NCBI GenBank assembly: GCA_035315125.1
Contig: DATFYI010000282.1
Location: 1-6,757, forward strand
Reading direction: 5' to 3'
Origin: DATFYI01 sp035315125
Lineage (GTDB): Bacteria > Chloroflexota > Anaerolineae > Anaerolineales > Anaerolineaceae
Length of the DNA: 6,757 bases
Within the stretch, counting starts at the first letter, position 1; the number at the start of each line of letters is the position of its first letter. The position numbers were made by a program, and so were the translations under genes. Shown one piece after another: positions 5,409-6,757 of this stretch. The notes beneath the pieces were generated by a model. That model was not told the DNA's origin. It ran no database searches and saw only the letters and a program-made list of their open reading frames with translations.

Positions 5409-6614
5409 ATGGCGAATATTGATTTTGAAGAGATGTGCCAGCCCCCGATGGATAAGCAGCAAACGGAGCTGGTGGAGCGTAAGGGAATCGGTCACCCCGA
5501 TACCATCTGTGATGCGATCATGGAACAGGTTTCCGTAGCGCTTTGCAAAGAATACCAGGCTTCTTTTGGTCGCGTTCTCCATTTCAATATTGACAAAGGT
5601 ATGCTGAGCGCCGGGCGATCTGCGCCTCATATAGGCGGCGGGAAAGTCTTGGAGATGATGCTGGTCTTGTTCGGTGACCGCGCCACCTCTCGATTTGAAG
5701 GCAAACGCATCGATGTGGGTGATATTGCGGAACAAGCCGCCAAAGTTTGGATCCGCCGAAACCTTCGTTTTGTTAATCCTGATCGCCACGTTCTCTTCCA
5801 AAATCAATTAAAAGAAGGTTCGCCGGAATTGAGAGGCATCTTTAATCGAGATGTGCCTGTAGCCAATGATACTGTTGTTGCGGCGGGATATGCTCCCCTG
5901 ACAGAAACCGAGCAGGTAGTTCTGGATGCCACACGTTATCTAAATTCGGCCGAGATTAAAGAAAAATATCCTGAAACCGGTGAAGATGTAAAGGTATTGG
6001 CTTACAGGCGTAACCGGAAATTGCTTTTAACCGTATCCATGGCTTACGTTGACCGTTTTATCACCAATGAACAATATTACTTTGACCGTAAAGAGGAAAT
6101 CCGGCTTGCCCTGCAAGAGTACCTAACCAGTCAAATAAAAACCCTGGATTCAATTCAGGTCATGCTAAACACCCTGGATGATCCAGGCCGCGGTGAACAG
6201 GGCATGTACCTGACAGTATTAGGTACATCGGCTGAAGGAGCGGACGGAGGTCAGGTAGGGCGTGGAAACCGGGTCAACCGCCTGATTGCCTTAAACCGGC
6301 CAATCAGCAACGAAGCAGTGGCAGGTAAAAACCCGATCAGCCATGTGGGAAAAATTTACTCAGTGTTGACCAACCGGATTGCCAGTGATATTTATGCCCG
6401 TGTTCCGGGGATTGAAGAGGTTTACGTCTGGCTTTGCTCCCAAATTGGCCAACCCATCGATAACCCGATGGCCACATCAGTTCAGCTTTGTTTGAAGGAG
6501 GGTGTTGACCTGGCTGATGTCAAACCTCAGATTGAGGTAATTATTAATAATGAACTGGCCACTATCTATGAATTTACACTGGAGATGGCTGAAGGTAAAT
6601 ATCAAATCTGGTAA
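5409..6614 (+). CDS. metK: S-adenosylmethionine synthetase (methionine adenosyltransferase), archaeal-type
   Basis: This 401-aa cytosolic enzyme makes S-adenosylmethionine from ATP and methionine, releasing phosphate and diphosphate. It belongs to the archaeal methionine adenosyltransferase family (type of M. jannaschii MAT), not the usual bacterial MetK. Characteristic blocks, in order, are E-R-K-G-I-G-H-P-D (23-31, with the ATP-site His29 and Asp31), G-G-G-K (76-79), A-N-D-T (152-155), Y-A-P-L-T-E-T-E (161-168), D-D-P-G-R-G (257-262), G-T-S-A-E (272-276), V-G-R-G-N-R-V-N (283-290) and A-G-K-N-P-I-S-H-V-G-K-I-Y (305-317). Length and block order match the family end to end, so the gene looks intact. 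A strong SD precedes the ATG. It is divergent from the 161-aa membrane protein gene and convergent with the anti-sigma-type gene, 24 bp away, so it is probably monocistronic. Either ancient ancestry or transfer from archaea could explain the enzyme type; whether the genome also has a bacterial-type MetK cannot be seen here. Confidence 0.95.
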   Translation: MANIDFEEMCQPPMDKQQTELVERKGIGHPDTICDAIMEQVSVALCKEYQASFGRVLHFNIDKGMLSAGRSAPHIGGGKVLEMMLVLFGDRATSRFEGKRIDVGDIAEQAAKVWIRRNLRFVNPDRHVLFQNQLKEGSPELRGIFNRDVPVANDTVVAAGYAPLTETEQVVLDATRYLNSAEIKEKYPETGEDVKVLAYRRNRKLLLTVSMAYVDRFITNEQYYFDRKEEIRLALQEYLTSQIKTLDSIQVMLNTLDDPGRGEQGMYLTVLGTSAEGADGGQVGRGNRVNRLIALNRPISNEAVAGKNPISHVGKIYSVLTNRIASDIYARVPGIEEVYVWLCSQIGQPIDNPMATSVQLCLKEGVDLADVKPQIEVIINNELATIYEFTLEMAEGKYQIW

Positions 6615-6638
6615 AAAAAACGGATCATCATTGATTTT

Positions 6639-6757
6639 CTAAGAAAGAAAAGCTCGCTTGAACAGGGTGAGCTCATTGCCCCCCGGGCTAAGAGCGATAT
6701 AACGGATCTCATCTACAAATGCTCGCATAAAATAAACGCCCAGACCACCGGTCGGTC
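6639..6757 (-). CDS. C-terminal end of an RsbW/SpoIIAB-like anti-sigma regulatory ATPase (partial)
   Basis: The minus-strand frame is open from the window edge to a TAG at 6641-6639, giving 38 residues. They read P-T-G-G-L-G-V-Y-F-M-R, then D-E-I-R-Y, then N-E-L-T-L-F-K-R. This is the C-terminal signature of the GHKL-type serine kinase/anti-sigma factor family (HATPase_c_2): a glycine-rich ATP-lid motif, a D-E-x-x-Y helix end and a final L-T-L-x-K-R strand. Family members bind ATP and, in partner-switching pathways, hold a sigma factor or phosphorylate an STAS antagonist; others are domains of larger regulators. The start, the catalytic N-box and any fused domain lie beyond base 6757. It converges on metK with a 24-bp gap. 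The family call is good despite the short length; the partner is unknown. Confidence 0.75.
   Translation of the reverse strand, partial: PTGGLGVYFMRAFVDEIRYIALSPGGNELTLFKRAFLS

Noticed and set aside
5325..5807. 160-aa minus-strand open frame over the start of metK
   Set aside because: It overlaps the strongly supported metK N-terminus and ribosome-binding site and has no domain of its own.
6615..6641. Bidirectional terminator between metK and the anti-sigma gene
   Set aside because: A-rich and T-rich ends flank only a 4-bp ATCA/TGAT stem. The minus-strand T8 run is suggestive, but the stem is too weak to call.

Overview
The window looks like a piece of a bacterial chromosome, most likely from the Chloroflexota (Anaerolineae-like). 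That placement is inference. It rests on an archaeal-type S-adenosylmethionine synthetase sitting among ordinary bacterial genes, on a small membrane protein with an N-terminal E-L-x-x-I-W...D-x-S-E-W motif that I associate with that phylum, and on an RsbW-type regulator. There are five genes in the window, two of them cut by its ends, and no tRNA, rRNA, IS element or CRISPR array. By eye, the left third is clearly richer in G+C than the right half, and the gap at 4418-4733 is the most AT-rich stretch.

Layout. Positions 1-2572 (+) hold a two-gene operon: the 3' part of a glycolate/lactate-oxidase iron-sulfur subunit (GlcF-like), then, 2 nt later, a complete FAD subunit (GlcD-like). Together they would oxidise a 2-hydroxy acid and pass electrons through Fe-S centres to the respiratory chain. 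The operon converges on a 609-aa, 14-helix DHA2-type MFS exporter on the minus strand (2588-4417), with a 15-bp gap.

Upstream of the exporter lies a 316-bp gap (4418-4733). It holds a near-consensus minus-strand sigma70 promoter (TTGACC, 16 nt, TATAAT), a predicted leader of about 217 nt with three inverted repeats, and a stem plus T-tract that reads as an intrinsic terminator on the plus strand although no plus-strand gene precedes it. That stem overlaps the promoter's -35 box. Next is a 161-aa two-helix membrane protein of unknown function (4734-5219, -). It is divergent from metK across a 189-bp region with candidate promoters for both directions.

The metK gene (5409-6614, +) encodes the archaeal-family enzyme. 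Its upstream RNA can fold into a GAAA-capped hairpin and a second stem whose loop contains TCCCT, complementary to the metK Shine-Dalgarno sequence, so a pseudoknot hiding the ribosome-binding site is conceivable. No known SAM riboswitch consensus was recognised. At the right edge, on the minus strand, is the C-terminal end of an RsbW/SpoIIAB-like anti-sigma ATPase (6639-6757), convergent with metK.

The five genes do not form one pathway. The most interesting unexplained material is non-coding: the exporter leader with its overlapping promoter and terminator-like palindrome, and the possible metK leader switch.
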